Below, in pieces: positions 1 to 7,003 of a stretch of 64,000 bases of DNA. A program made the position numbers and the translations under genes. Positions within the stretch are counted from its first letter, which is position 1, and each line of letters opens with the position of its first letter. This DNA is from Gemmatimonadota bacterium. Lineage in GTDB: Bacteria; Gemmatimonadota; Gemmatimonadetes; Longimicrobiales; Gaopeijiaceae. Below the pieces are notes generated by a model. The model searched no databases. It worked only from the letters and a program-made list of their open reading frames with translations, and was not told the origin of the DNA. The stretch lies in contig JADFSR010000004.1 of NCBI GenBank assembly GCA_022560615.1, positions 62,001 to 126,000 of the forward strand, in the 5' to 3' direction.

Positions 1-1
1 G

Positions 2-229
2 ACGGCGACCAATACCGGCATCAACACGGGGTCGGGCTTCTGTCGCCTCTACGGCTCCAACGAACCGTTCAGCGCGGCCACGCTCGCGACGCTTTATCCG
101 ACGCATGCGGAGTACGTCACCGCGGTGAGGGCTGCCGTGGCGGCCAACCTCGAGCGTGGCTACATCTTGGACTACGACGCAAAGGCCACGATCCGAGAGG
201 CGGAGGCGGCGGACATCGGACGGCGCTGA
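2..229 (+). CDS. C-terminal fragment, probable alpha/beta-hydrolase-domain protein
   Basis: The last 75 codons of a gene that starts before the window. The frame is open from base 2 and stops with TGA at 227-229. The end contains the string YPTHAEYVTAVRAAV followed by an acidic/alanine helix ending EAEAADIGRR. I recognise this style of ending from the large secreted 'alpha/beta hydrolase domain' family, but no catalytic residue lies in the visible part, so the assignment rests on tail resemblance only. It is convergent with the GMC gene downstream, with 40 bp between them. Confidence 0.45.
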   Translation, partial: TATNTGINTGSGFCRLYGSNEPFSAATLATLYPTHAEYVTAVRAAVAANLERGYILDYDAKATIREAEAADIGRR

Positions 230-269
230 TCGAGGGAACCCGGCCCGCTGTACTTCATACCACGGGCTG

Positions 270-1928
270 CTAGATTTCGCCCGCCCGCGCGGCCTCCGTC
301 ATGTAGTCAGCCGCGCGGAACGCCAGCGCTTGGATCGTCATCGTGGGTTGGCCCCGGCCCGACGTTACCATGCTGCTCCCGTCGCATATGAAGAGGTTCG
401 CCACGTCGTGAGCCCGGTGGTAGCGGTCGACCACTGACGACCGGGGGTCGTTACCCATTCGGCAGGTCCCCAAGAGGTGAGCGGTCCCCGCCGAGGGAGC
501 GAGTGGGAGGGGCGTGACTTGCTCGGCGCCTGCCGCCTCCATGATCTCCCCCATTCTCTCCTGCAGGAAACCGGCGAACGCCAGATCGTCCGCGTGGTCC
601 GCGTACGTCATGCGGATGCCCGGACGACCCCAAGCGTCGACCAGGTCCGGGTCCGGCTCGATCATATTCGTCTCCTGGGGCAGCGAGGTGCCGTGCCCTA
701 CGATGGCCATCGTGTAGTTGTAGTAGCGTAGCTGCTTCTTGAACTCCGGCCCCCAGGACGGCATCCCCGGCATCGGGTTGTCGAACATGGCCCAGAAGAG
801 CGGACCGATGGTGGCGCGCCCGTCGATGCCCCCGCCGCCGTAGAACCCGCGCTTGGGGTCCGACTCGTAGAAGTCCATGACGACCCGGGTCGCGACGACG
901 CTCTTGTACTCGTTGAGGGGCTCAGGGAATCGGGCCCAAGTTATCGGGTTGTAGTTGAACATCAGGTTCTTTCCCACCAGCCCGCTGGAGTTTGCCAGTC
1001 CGTGAGGGTGCTGGCTCGACTCGGAGAGAAAGAGCAGTCGCGGCGTTTCCGCACCATTGGCGCACAGCACGACCGCCTTGGCGGGCTGGGCCTGCTCGAC
1101 GCCGTCCGGATCCAGATAGATCACCCGGGTGACGCGGCCGGCCGCGTTGGTCTCGACGCGTGTCACAACGCTGCGGTCTCGGATCTCGCAGCGACCGGTC
1201 CGTTCGGCGACCGGGATCATCGACGCAAGCGTCGACGACTTGGCTCCCACCTCGCAGGCTTGGCCCCAACAAAAGCCACAATGGACGCACGCGGCGCGCC
1301 CGTTGTAGGGCTGGGACAAAATCGCCAGGGGTGCGGGCTTCGACGTGTAGCCCATGCGCTCGGCCCCGTCACGGAGCAGCACGCCGGAGGACTTGATGGG
1401 CATGGGCGGGACTGGGTAGCCACGCGACCTCCGCGGGTCTCCCGGGCCCGGCTCGCCGGACACGCCTACTTCCCAGTCCACCTTCGTGTAGTACGGCTCG
1501 AGTTCGTCGTACGTGAGCGGCCAGTCGGCGAAGGTCGTGCCCGAGATCGGCCCGAGTAGGCTGCGCTCGTGGAAGTCGACGGGTCGGAGGCGCCAATAGT
1601 TGGCGGCGAAGTGGAGCGTGCTCCCACCCACGGCCTTCGCGTAGAAGAGGCTCGGCATGAAAGACGCCGGCACCGCGTCTTGGTCCGCGCTGGCTCGGAA
1701 CGAGTGGGGATGGTCCTCCAGCTTTCCGTCTAAGCCCTCGCCAAAAAAAGTGTCCACTTCGTCGTGACCGAACTGGAAGGGGCGGAGGTAGGGACCCTGC
1801 TCCATCACCACGACGGAGAAGCCGTTTGTGGACAACTCCTTCGCGATAACGCCTCCGGCCGCGCCCGACCCGATGATGACGAAGTCGACCTCTTCGCTCG
1901 TCGGGTAGCGCACCATCTCCTGGATCAT
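270..1928 (-). CDS. GMC-family FAD dehydrogenase (catalytic subunit)
   Basis: A 552-residue flavoprotein of the glucose-methanol-choline oxidoreductase family, probably oxidising a sugar or alcohol. The N-terminus has the FAD dinucleotide motif GSGAAGG (about residues 20-26) followed by the conserved acidic strand end MEQGP. The C-terminal half has the family active-site histidine in HLLGTCRMG and the late segment GRGQPTMTIQALA that closes the FAD domain. A cysteine-rich stretch CVHCGFCWGQAC in the middle is typical of the gluconate/sorbitol dehydrogenase-like branch. The start ATG overlaps the TGA of the upstream gene (ATGA at 1925-1928), so the two are translationally coupled and probably form one complex. 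The substrate cannot be read from sequence. Confidence 0.88.
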   Translation of the reverse strand: MIQEMVRYPTSEEVDFVIIGSGAAGGVIAKELSTNGFSVVVMEQGPYLRPFQFGHDEVDTFFGEGLDGKLEDHPHSFRASADQDAVPASFMPSLFYAKAVGGSTLHFAANYWRLRPVDFHERSLLGPISGTTFADWPLTYDELEPYYTKVDWEVGVSGEPGPGDPRRSRGYPVPPMPIKSSGVLLRDGAERMGYTSKPAPLAILSQPYNGRAACVHCGFCWGQACEVGAKSSTLASMIPVAERTGRCEIRDRSVVTRVETNAAGRVTRVIYLDPDGVEQAQPAKAVVLCANGAETPRLLFLSESSQHPHGLANSSGLVGKNLMFNYNPITWARFPEPLNEYKSVVATRVVMDFYESDPKRGFYGGGGIDGRATIGPLFWAMFDNPMPGMPSWGPEFKKQLRYYNYTMAIVGHGTSLPQETNMIEPDPDLVDAWGRPGIRMTYADHADDLAFAGFLQERMGEIMEAAGAEQVTPLPLAPSAGTAHLLGTCRMGNDPRSSVVDRYHRAHDVANLFICDGSSMVTSGRGQPTMTIQALAFRAADYMTEAARAGEI

Positions 1929-2533
1929 TGGTCCGCCCCCCCCGCCGGCGGCTCACCGTGCTCGTCTCGATCATAAAAGCCGAACGGTGGTTGGAAGACG
2001 GCCTCGTTCCCGCGCCCGATGAGCTGCCACCCGACCCTGTCCACGTTCCCAGCGTACTCCGGTTCCGCCATCAGACTCATGATCACGAGGATGCGCGCGA
2101 AGGAAAAGAAAATCGGGTCCTCCTGCTCGACGGCCGTGATGATCTCGTCCTGCTGGTCCTCGGAAAGGTCCGCGAACGCCCCGATTCCCCCGAATGTGTC
2201 GGCGACCCGCCTATTCATGCTCGAGAGCCCGTCTCGCACGATGGGAAGCAGCTCGTCCAGAAAGGTCTGCAACGCGCGGTCGGCGAAGTGGACCGCACCC
2301 GCCTCGCGCGCGCCGGGCGTATCGTCCGTCGGCACGATGCGTGCCGCGAACGCGTCGAAGTCCGCGCCCTCGCGCTCGCTCAAGGTCGTGAAGGGAAGAC
2401 CGGAGCGCATAGCGTCCGACGCGCACGCCTGCGTCACCGCGATGAGCGGCGCGAAGCGAAGGAGCCATGCACCACCCATCGCGGAGCCGGAGGTGGTGAG
2501 GAACTCTCTGCGGGTGCGTTCGTCGTGATCCAT
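1925..2533 (-). CDS. Gluconate 2-dehydrogenase subunit 3-like protein, Tat-exported
   Basis: A 202-residue small subunit that typically accompanies GMC dehydrogenases and helps export them. I start it at the ATG at 2533 rather than at a longer upstream frame, because the protein then begins MDHDERTRREFLTT, a twin-arginine signal (RRxFL) followed by a hydrophobic stretch and a cysteine-containing cleavage region. The body (FTTLSEREGADFDAFAARIVP) matches the subunit-3 family fold, which starts with a helix preceding the 'P-T/D' turn. It has no cofactor motif of its own, so it probably acts as a chaperone/escort and structural subunit. It lies directly upstream of, and overlaps, the flavoprotein gene. 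Confidence 0.8.
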   Translation of the reverse strand: MDHDERTRREFLTTSGSAMGGAWLLRFAPLIAVTQACASDAMRSGLPFTTLSEREGADFDAFAARIVPTDDTPGAREAGAVHFADRALQTFLDELLPIVRDGLSSMNRRVADTFGGIGAFADLSEDQQDEIITAVEQEDPIFFSFARILVIMSLMAEPEYAGNVDRVGWQLIGRGNEAVFQPPFGFYDRDEHGEPPAGGADQ

Positions 2534-2750
2534 AGAAAATCGGACTCGAGTGTCGGACTGGAGCCAGGGTAGAGTGGGCTCTTGCGGTGAGCAAGGACAG
2601 GACGGGTGGGGCTCCTCACGCTTGCGCATGGTCACCGCCAGCCACTACCCTCGGCGTGGGTTGATGTGTGCTCGGGCGTCCGGTGCTTCCGCGAGCTCGG
2701 TCCTGGTTTGAGGCAGTGCGGGCGGTGTCACATCCGGGGGGATTCTATGA

Positions 2751-3719
2751 TTGGCCTGCCACCAGCCAGATGGACCGAAGGTCGGCGGAATCACGGCGCC
2801 GATGTCGCTGATGACCTATGAGGAGGCACGCCGGTGGGCGCCCCGAATCAAGCGGGCGATCGAAACCGGATATATGCCCCCATGGGGAGCACACGAGCAG
2901 CACCAGGGCACGTTCAAGGACGAGCGCTATCTCTCGGCAGATGAGAAGCAAACGCTCATTGCTTGGGTCGACGCCCGTGCACCCGCTGGGGACCCGGCGG
3001 ACGCTCCCGTGCATTCGGGCGCGGAAGTCCTAGGAGAGGGAAGAGTAGGGGGCACGACCCTGCCGCCCTCGGGCTGGTGGATCGGTGATCCAGATCTGAT
3101 CGTTGAGTTCCCGGAGCCCCTTCACGTGCCCGACAGCGTCGTCGACTGGCAGCCGACGGTCTATCTGCCCGTTCCGGAAGGCCAGCACACGGAGGCGAAG
3201 TGGATCTCCAAGGCCGAGCTACGCCCCGGTGGTCCTTGGGTGCACCACATCGTATCCAGTCATCTGGGTGTCGGTGTCCCGGGCCGAGGGCCGTTTACCT
3301 ATCCCGAGGGCTGGGGCGTTCTTCTGCCCGAGGATCCGTTCATCACCCTCAACATGCACTATCACAAGACCGCCGGGCCGGGAACGGGCGTAGAGGATCT
3401 TACCCAAGGGGCTTTTGTCTTTTACGAGGCGGGCGACGTGATCGACTACGTGGTCGACACCGAGGAGGACACCTACCTGCTCTCGATGGGGCCGCACATG
3501 CATTTTCGCGGCAAAGCCGTGAAGTACGAACTTGAGTATCCGGACGGGAAGTGGGAGACCCTACTATGGGTCCCGCACTATGACTTCAACTGGCAGTTCC
3601 TGTACGAGTACGAGGAACCACTCTTCGTCCCGGCGGGGTCGAAGCTCCACATGACTTGGTGGTTCGACAACTCGGCGGACAACCCGGCGGTAGCTTCCGT
3701 TCGCTTGCTTCGCGCCGGC
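2751..3719 (+). pseudogene. Remnant of cytochrome c/copper type II monooxygenase-like protein
   Basis: The frame encodes a recognisable core. It starts with a heme-c site remnant (ACHQPDG, then APMSLMTYEEARRWAPRI and MPPWG). A copper type II ascorbate-dependent monooxygenase-like region follows, with histidine motifs VHHIV, MHYHK and PHMHFRG and the family segment WFDNSADNP near 3660-3690. Both ends are wrong. Upstream, TGA occupies 2748-2750, exactly where the first Cys codon of CxxCH should be; there is a second TGA at 2709, and no signal peptide is visible. Downstream, after NSADNP, family resemblance stops and the frame runs antisense into merA. I treat it as a gene cut by whatever brought in the mercury cluster. 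A sequencing error or a recoded UGA at the 5' end remains possible. Confidence 0.65.
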
Positions 3720-5135
3720 TCAGACCGCGCAGCACGAAAGCGTCGCGACATCCTTCTCGAAGGTCAGCGCCGCGAGCTTGATCCCTTCCGACAAGGTCAG
3801 ATAGGGGTGAAGCGTCGAGGTCAGGTCGTCGATCGTGAGGCCGAATCTCACCGCCAGCGTGGGTTCCATGATCATCTCACCGGCTTCCGCGGCCACGATG
3901 TGCGCACCCACGATGCGCCGCGTCGCGGCGTCGGCCACGAGCTTCACGAAGCCGCGCGTATCACGGGCGGCTAGGGCCCTCGGCACCTGTTCCAGGGGGA
4001 GCTTCGAGACGAGCGGTTCCATCCCGGACTCTCGGGCCTCTTGCTCGGTGAGGCCGACCGAAGCGACCGCTGGACTCGTGAACGTCACCCTCGGAAGCAC
4101 AGAGAGGTCGAGCTTCTTCGTTCCGCCCAAGGCGTTCTCCGCGGCCAGGCTCGCCGCGCGGGCGGCCACGTACACGTGCATCGGCCCGCCCGTGACGTCG
4201 CCCCCTGCGAAAACCCGTGGGTTGCTGGTCCGTAGCTCCGCGTCGACCACGATCTCGAGCGAAGGCCCGAGCTCCACGCCCGCGGTCTCGAGGCCTATGG
4301 CGTCCGTGTTGGGCCTGCGTCCGGCGGCCACCAGGATCTGGTCCGCCTCGAGCGATGTGGCTTCCGCATCTCCGGCACGGTAGTGGATCAGGCGTCCCGA
4401 GGCAGTCCTTTCGACGGACTCTAGCGTCACGTGGGTGGCCACTCCGATGCCCTCGTCGCGCAGGTGGCGCGTCAGCTCTGCGCTGACGTCCGGGTCCTCC
4501 GTCGACAAAACGCGCGAGCGAGCCAGGATCGTCACTCGTACGCCGAGGCGCGCGTACGCCTGCGCCAGCTCGACTCCGACCGACCCGGCGCCCAAGACGG
4601 CAAGCGAGCCGGGCAGCTCACCCAGGTCGAGCAGTGCGGTGCTGTCCAAATATCCCGCCCCGGCCAACCCCGGGACGTCGGGTGCCCACGGAGAGGAGCC
4701 GGTCGCGACGACAACGCGCTCGCCGGGCACCGGCGTGCCGTGCGACAGACGGACCCGGCCCTCCTCGTCCAGAACCCCTCGGCCTTCGATGAGTGTGATC
4801 TCCGGGTAGCCGCGCAGGACGTTCTCGTACTTCGCGGTTCGGAGCGCGGTCACCAGGTCGTCCTTTCCGGCCCGAATTCGCGCCCAGTCGACTGGCTCCT
4901 CAGATCGCGCCACACCGTCGAAGCCGTGATGGCTCTGCACGTGCCGTGCCTCGGCCGCGCGGATCACCGTCTTGGACGGGATGCAGCCGACGTTCACACA
5001 CGTACCGCCGATCGTTCCTTCGTTCACCATCGCCACGCGGGCACCGAGCTCAACCGCGCGAATGGCCGCTGCGAAGCCGGCCGAGCCACCGCCGAGCACG
5101 GCCAGGTCGTAGCTTCCCTGCGTGTCGGAGCTCAT
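3720..5135 (-). CDS. merA: Mercuric reductase MerA (no N-terminal HMA domain)
   Basis: A 471-residue flavoprotein disulfide reductase that reduces Hg(II) to Hg(0) with NADPH in the cytoplasm. It has the FAD motif GGGSAGFAAA, the redox-active pair C46/C51 in GTCVNVGCIPSK, the NAD(P) motif GAGSVGVELA, the FAD motif VFAGGDVTG, and the diagnostic C-terminal vicinal cysteines (C468-C469, SCCAV), which separate MerA from lipoamide dehydrogenases. The NmerA metal-binding domain of many MerA proteins is absent; the adjacent HMA gene may supply that function. I start at the ATG at 5135, which overlaps the upstream stop by one base (TGATG), rather than at the TTG one codon earlier. It is the last gene of the mercury operon and is convergent with the monooxygenase remnant. 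Confidence 0.95.
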   Translation of the reverse strand: MSSDTQGSYDLAVLGGGSAGFAAAIRAVELGARVAMVNEGTIGGTCVNVGCIPSKTVIRAAEARHVQSHHGFDGVARSEEPVDWARIRAGKDDLVTALRTAKYENVLRGYPEITLIEGRGVLDEEGRVRLSHGTPVPGERVVVATGSSPWAPDVPGLAGAGYLDSTALLDLGELPGSLAVLGAGSVGVELAQAYARLGVRVTILARSRVLSTEDPDVSAELTRHLRDEGIGVATHVTLESVERTASGRLIHYRAGDAEATSLEADQILVAAGRRPNTDAIGLETAGVELGPSLEIVVDAELRTSNPRVFAGGDVTGGPMHVYVAARAASLAAENALGGTKKLDLSVLPRVTFTSPAVASVGLTEQEARESGMEPLVSKLPLEQVPRALAARDTRGFVKLVADAATRRIVGAHIVAAEAGEMIMEPTLAVRFGLTIDDLTSTLHPYLTLSEGIKLAALTFEKDVATLSCCAV

Positions 5136-5575
5136 CAACTCGTTCCGCCGTTTCCACTCCCGCTCGGGTGCTCGTCGGCCTCTTCGTGCGACGTCGCATT
5201 CGAGTCCGCGTCGGCTCGAACCGTCCCACTGAAGTCCGTCATTCGATCGAGCTCGGCGAGAAACTCCTCCGGGGACGTCATCGTCGTGTCGAAGGTGACG
5301 AACCCCTCCGCACGGTCGTAAGAGAACACCGCTTCACGGACTCCCTCTACTCGTTCCACGGCCACCCGGGCCGCTGAGGCACAACCGTCTCAGGTCATGC
5401 CGGTGACGTCGAGCGCCACCGTGCGGTAGAGGCCCGTTGCCGCGGCCATTTCCGCGGGCATCTCTCCGTGGCCCAAAGCCTCGTGGTCCGTCGCCACGTC
5501 GCCGTGGCTGGGGATCTGCATCACGATCCCGACGCCGATCACGACGCCGACGGCTGTCCATTCCTTCCAACTCAT
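5135..5575 (-). CDS. Membrane-anchored MerP-like HMA protein, predicted selenoprotein (UxxC)
   Basis: The frame from ATG 5575 to TGA 5137-5135 is a 146-residue protein if the internal UGA at 5392-5390 is read through. Residues 5-21 form a membrane anchor. A His/acid-rich linker follows (SHGDVATDHEALGHGEM), then an HMA domain whose metal loop reads GMT-U62-DGC65-ASAARVAVERVEGV. In ordinary HMA proteins this is GMTCxxC, so UGA replaces the first cysteine only, and both flanks keep family sequence. A good Shine-Dalgarno (AGGAGAAG) precedes the ATG. The C-terminal tail is His/Glu/Gly-rich. It lies between merT and merA, the usual merP position, and overlaps merA. Inferred role: take Hg(II) in the periplasm with a selenol/thiol pair and pass it to MerT. 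A conventional call would give only a 76-residue fragment. Confidence 0.85.
5355..5392 (-). promoter_or_regulatory. UGA codon plus candidate bacterial SECIS hairpin
   Basis: On the minus strand the UGA (5392-5390) is followed by a stem-loop. Five perfect pairs (CGGCC with GGCCG) enclose the loop CGGGU at 5368-5364, and the stem extends by a G-U pair, one mismatch, and C-G and U-A pairs. The loop starts 21 nt after the UGA and its second base is G, within the spacing and loop pattern described for bacterial SECIS elements. GC-rich DNA forms such hairpins easily, so this is supportive rather than decisive. Confidence 0.55.
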
Positions 5576-5593
5576 GCTCGGCTTCTCCTGGGT

Positions 5594-5953
5594 CTAAAAA
5601 ACGAGTGTCTGCCAACGCGGAAACGTGGCCAAGACCACTGCCGCACCGGTCGCGATCCAAAGCACCACTTTCATGCGGCGGCGTACGTCGGGGTCTGCGC
5701 ACGGCTTGCCCGGGACGCAGGCGCTCTTCTCCTCTCGGTCGAGAAGCACGAAGCCCAGCACCAGGCACAGAGCGGTCGCGCCCAGGAAGTAGGGGCGTAA
5801 CGGCTCGAAGGCGGAGAGCCCAGCGCCCGAAACGCCGACGGTCACCGCGAGCACGGGCCCGGCACAGCAAAGCGCGGAGCCGGCTGCCGCGACGACCCCG
5901 CTTACTCCGGGCAACGCTGCCTTCATTGAATCCTTCAACTCGTCCTCCGGCAC
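5594..5953 (-). CDS. merT: Mercuric ion transporter MerT
   Basis: A 119-residue inner-membrane protein that moves Hg(II) from a periplasmic carrier to MerA. It has three hydrophobic segments (about 17-37, 54-72, 92-110). The first contains the vicinal cysteines C29-C30 (SALCCAGP), as in MerT. The loop after the second carries another pair, C79 and C85 (SACVPGKPC), matching the cytoplasmic cysteine pair of the family. The frame opens with GTG at 5953; an internal ATG at 5926 is an alternative start. It is the first gene after the GTAC-dyad promoter and is followed 18 bp later by the UGA-containing HMA gene. Confidence 0.92.
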   Translation of the reverse strand: MPEDELKDSMKAALPGVSGVVAAAGSALCCAGPVLAVTVGVSGAGLSAFEPLRPYFLGATALCLVLGFVLLDREEKSACVPGKPCADPDVRRRMKVVLWIATGAAVVLATFPRWQTLVF

Positions 5954-6002
5954 GTCTTCGTATCAGCCGGGACCGACTCGCCCGATCCGGCTCCACACCA
6001 TC

Positions 6003-6034
6003 AACCTACACCCGGTACCCTAGTACAGGGTCAA
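6003..6034 (-). promoter_or_regulatory. mer promoter/operator for merT-HMA-merA
   Basis: Read on the minus strand: a -35 TTGACC (6034-6029), a 20-bp spacer and a -10 TAGGTT (6008-6003). The long spacer is the hallmark of MerR-activated promoters. The spacer carries the dyad GTAC-TAGG-GTAC (6026-6015), the same GTAC-N4-GTAC arrangement as the classical mer operator. The merR stop codon TGA lies inside the -35 hexamer. Confidence 0.85.
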
Positions 6035-6471
6035 GGGGAGGTTCGTTGCTCGGCGGACGCTTGGCGCTCTTCGAGCTCCTCGAGGATCGGGCAGTCGCTC
6101 GTGGGCTCGCGCGACTGGCATGCATCGACCAGGCGCTCCAGGGCCTTCTTCATGCGGCGCAGCTCAGTCAGCTTGTCGGCGACACTCGCGAGTTTCTCAC
6201 GGGCCCGGGCTTCCACGGTGCCGCACGCGGCGACTTCGTCGACGCGAAGCGCCAGTAGGTCCGCGATCTCGTCGAGAGTGAAGCCCAACCCCTGGGCTCG
6301 GCGGATGAACCGCAGCCGTCCTACCGACTCGAGCGGATAGTCCCGATACCCGGACGTGGTGCGCGGTGGCTCTGGAAGAAGACCCTTCCGCTCGTAAAAG
6401 CGCACGGTCTCGCGACCGACACCCGCGGCTTCGGCGAGCGCTCCTGTGGTAAGACCAGATTCAGCCGGCAT
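6031..6471 (-). CDS. merR: Mercury-responsive regulator MerR
   Basis: A 146-residue MerR-family activator. The N-terminus is the winged helix-turn-helix (LTTGALAEAAGVGRETVRFYERKGLL), followed by the wing GYRDYP and a long dimerisation helix. The three cysteines that bind Hg(II) in characterised MerR proteins (82, 117 and 126 in Tn501 MerR) are present at 83, 118 and 127, which argues for mercury rather than copper or zinc sensing. It sits co-directionally inside the cluster: it starts 3 bp after the secreted HMA gene, and its stop overlaps the -35 of the merT promoter. Both the upstream read-through promoter and its own target are therefore adjacent. Confidence 0.93.
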   Translation of the reverse strand: MPAESGLTTGALAEAAGVGRETVRFYERKGLLPEPPRTTSGYRDYPLESVGRLRFIRRAQGLGFTLDEIADLLALRVDEVAACGTVEARAREKLASVADKLTELRRMKKALERLVDACQSREPTSDCPILEELEERQASAEQRTSP

Positions 6472-6474
6472 GCC

Positions 6475-6978
6475 TCACGACTGACCGCCAACCACCGCAG
6501 TCACTTCGATCCGCTCCGGCGTCAGGTCGTCCTCATCGATCGCGACCTCTCCTTCGAGGATCACCGTGCCGCCCGCGCTATTGGACAGCCGCCGGTGGAC
6601 CTCACCGTCAGCCGTGACGGCGTAGGTAACTCCCGATCCAGGCACGATCGCCACCAGCGCTCCGGCCTGGATCTCGATGCGCGCCGAGAGCGTGAGCTTC
6701 GCTTCTCTCGGTGTGAAGCCCTGATGGCGGATCGTGCGACGCAGCTCTGCGATCGTCACCGTGTTCCCCGGTGCGAACCGGACACGAACCCGACCGTCGT
6801 TGAGACTCACTTCCGCGTTGTCGACGCCGTCCAGCTTCTCCACGGCCACGCGCACGGCGTGGGCGCACACGCTTCAGTCCATTCCGTAGATCGTCTGATC
6901 GACAGATCGAAGCTGAGCCTCGGCCGAGCCTATCGTCACCGCGGCGGCGACCAGCGCCAGGAGGGTAGATCTGAGCAT
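6475..6978 (-). CDS. Secreted MerP-like HMA protein, predicted selenoprotein (UxxC)
   Basis: With the UGA at 6876-6874 read through, the frame from ATG 6978 gives 167 residues. A Sec-type signal peptide (MLRSTLLALVAAAVTIGSAEA) is followed by an HMA domain with the metal loop GMD-U35-SV-C38-AHAVRVAVEKLDGV, a clear match to periplasmic MerP except that UGA stands for the first cysteine. The signal peptide lies upstream of the UGA and the domain core downstream, in one frame 34 codons apart, so a chance stop is unlikely. After the HMA domain (to about residue 75) comes an extra beta-rich region of about 85 residues that I do not recognise. An AGAGGA ribosome-binding site precedes the ATG. It lies 25 bp after the outer-membrane protein gene. 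A conventional call would give only a 131-residue leaderless fragment starting at GTG 6870. Confidence 0.87.
6841..6876 (-). promoter_or_regulatory. UGA codon plus candidate bacterial SECIS hairpin
   Basis: After the UGA (6876-6874) the minus strand folds into six perfect pairs (CCACGC with GCGTGG). The loop is CGUGC at 6856-6852, starting 17 nt after the UGA, with G as its second base. Beyond one C-C mismatch the stem extends by four further pairs, two of them G-U. Spacing and loop fit the bacterial SECIS pattern, and the loop resembles the one in the second HMA gene (both begin CG). Confidence 0.58.
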
Positions 6979-7003
6979 GAGGCTGTCCTCTGAGGATTCA
7001 GGA

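Noticed and set aside
2606-2821. An alternative frame with CGRCH at 2717-2731 as the heme site of the monooxygenase
   Set aside because: It lies in another frame from the conserved core, and the residues after it do not match the family; probably a chance CxxCH in GC-rich DNA.
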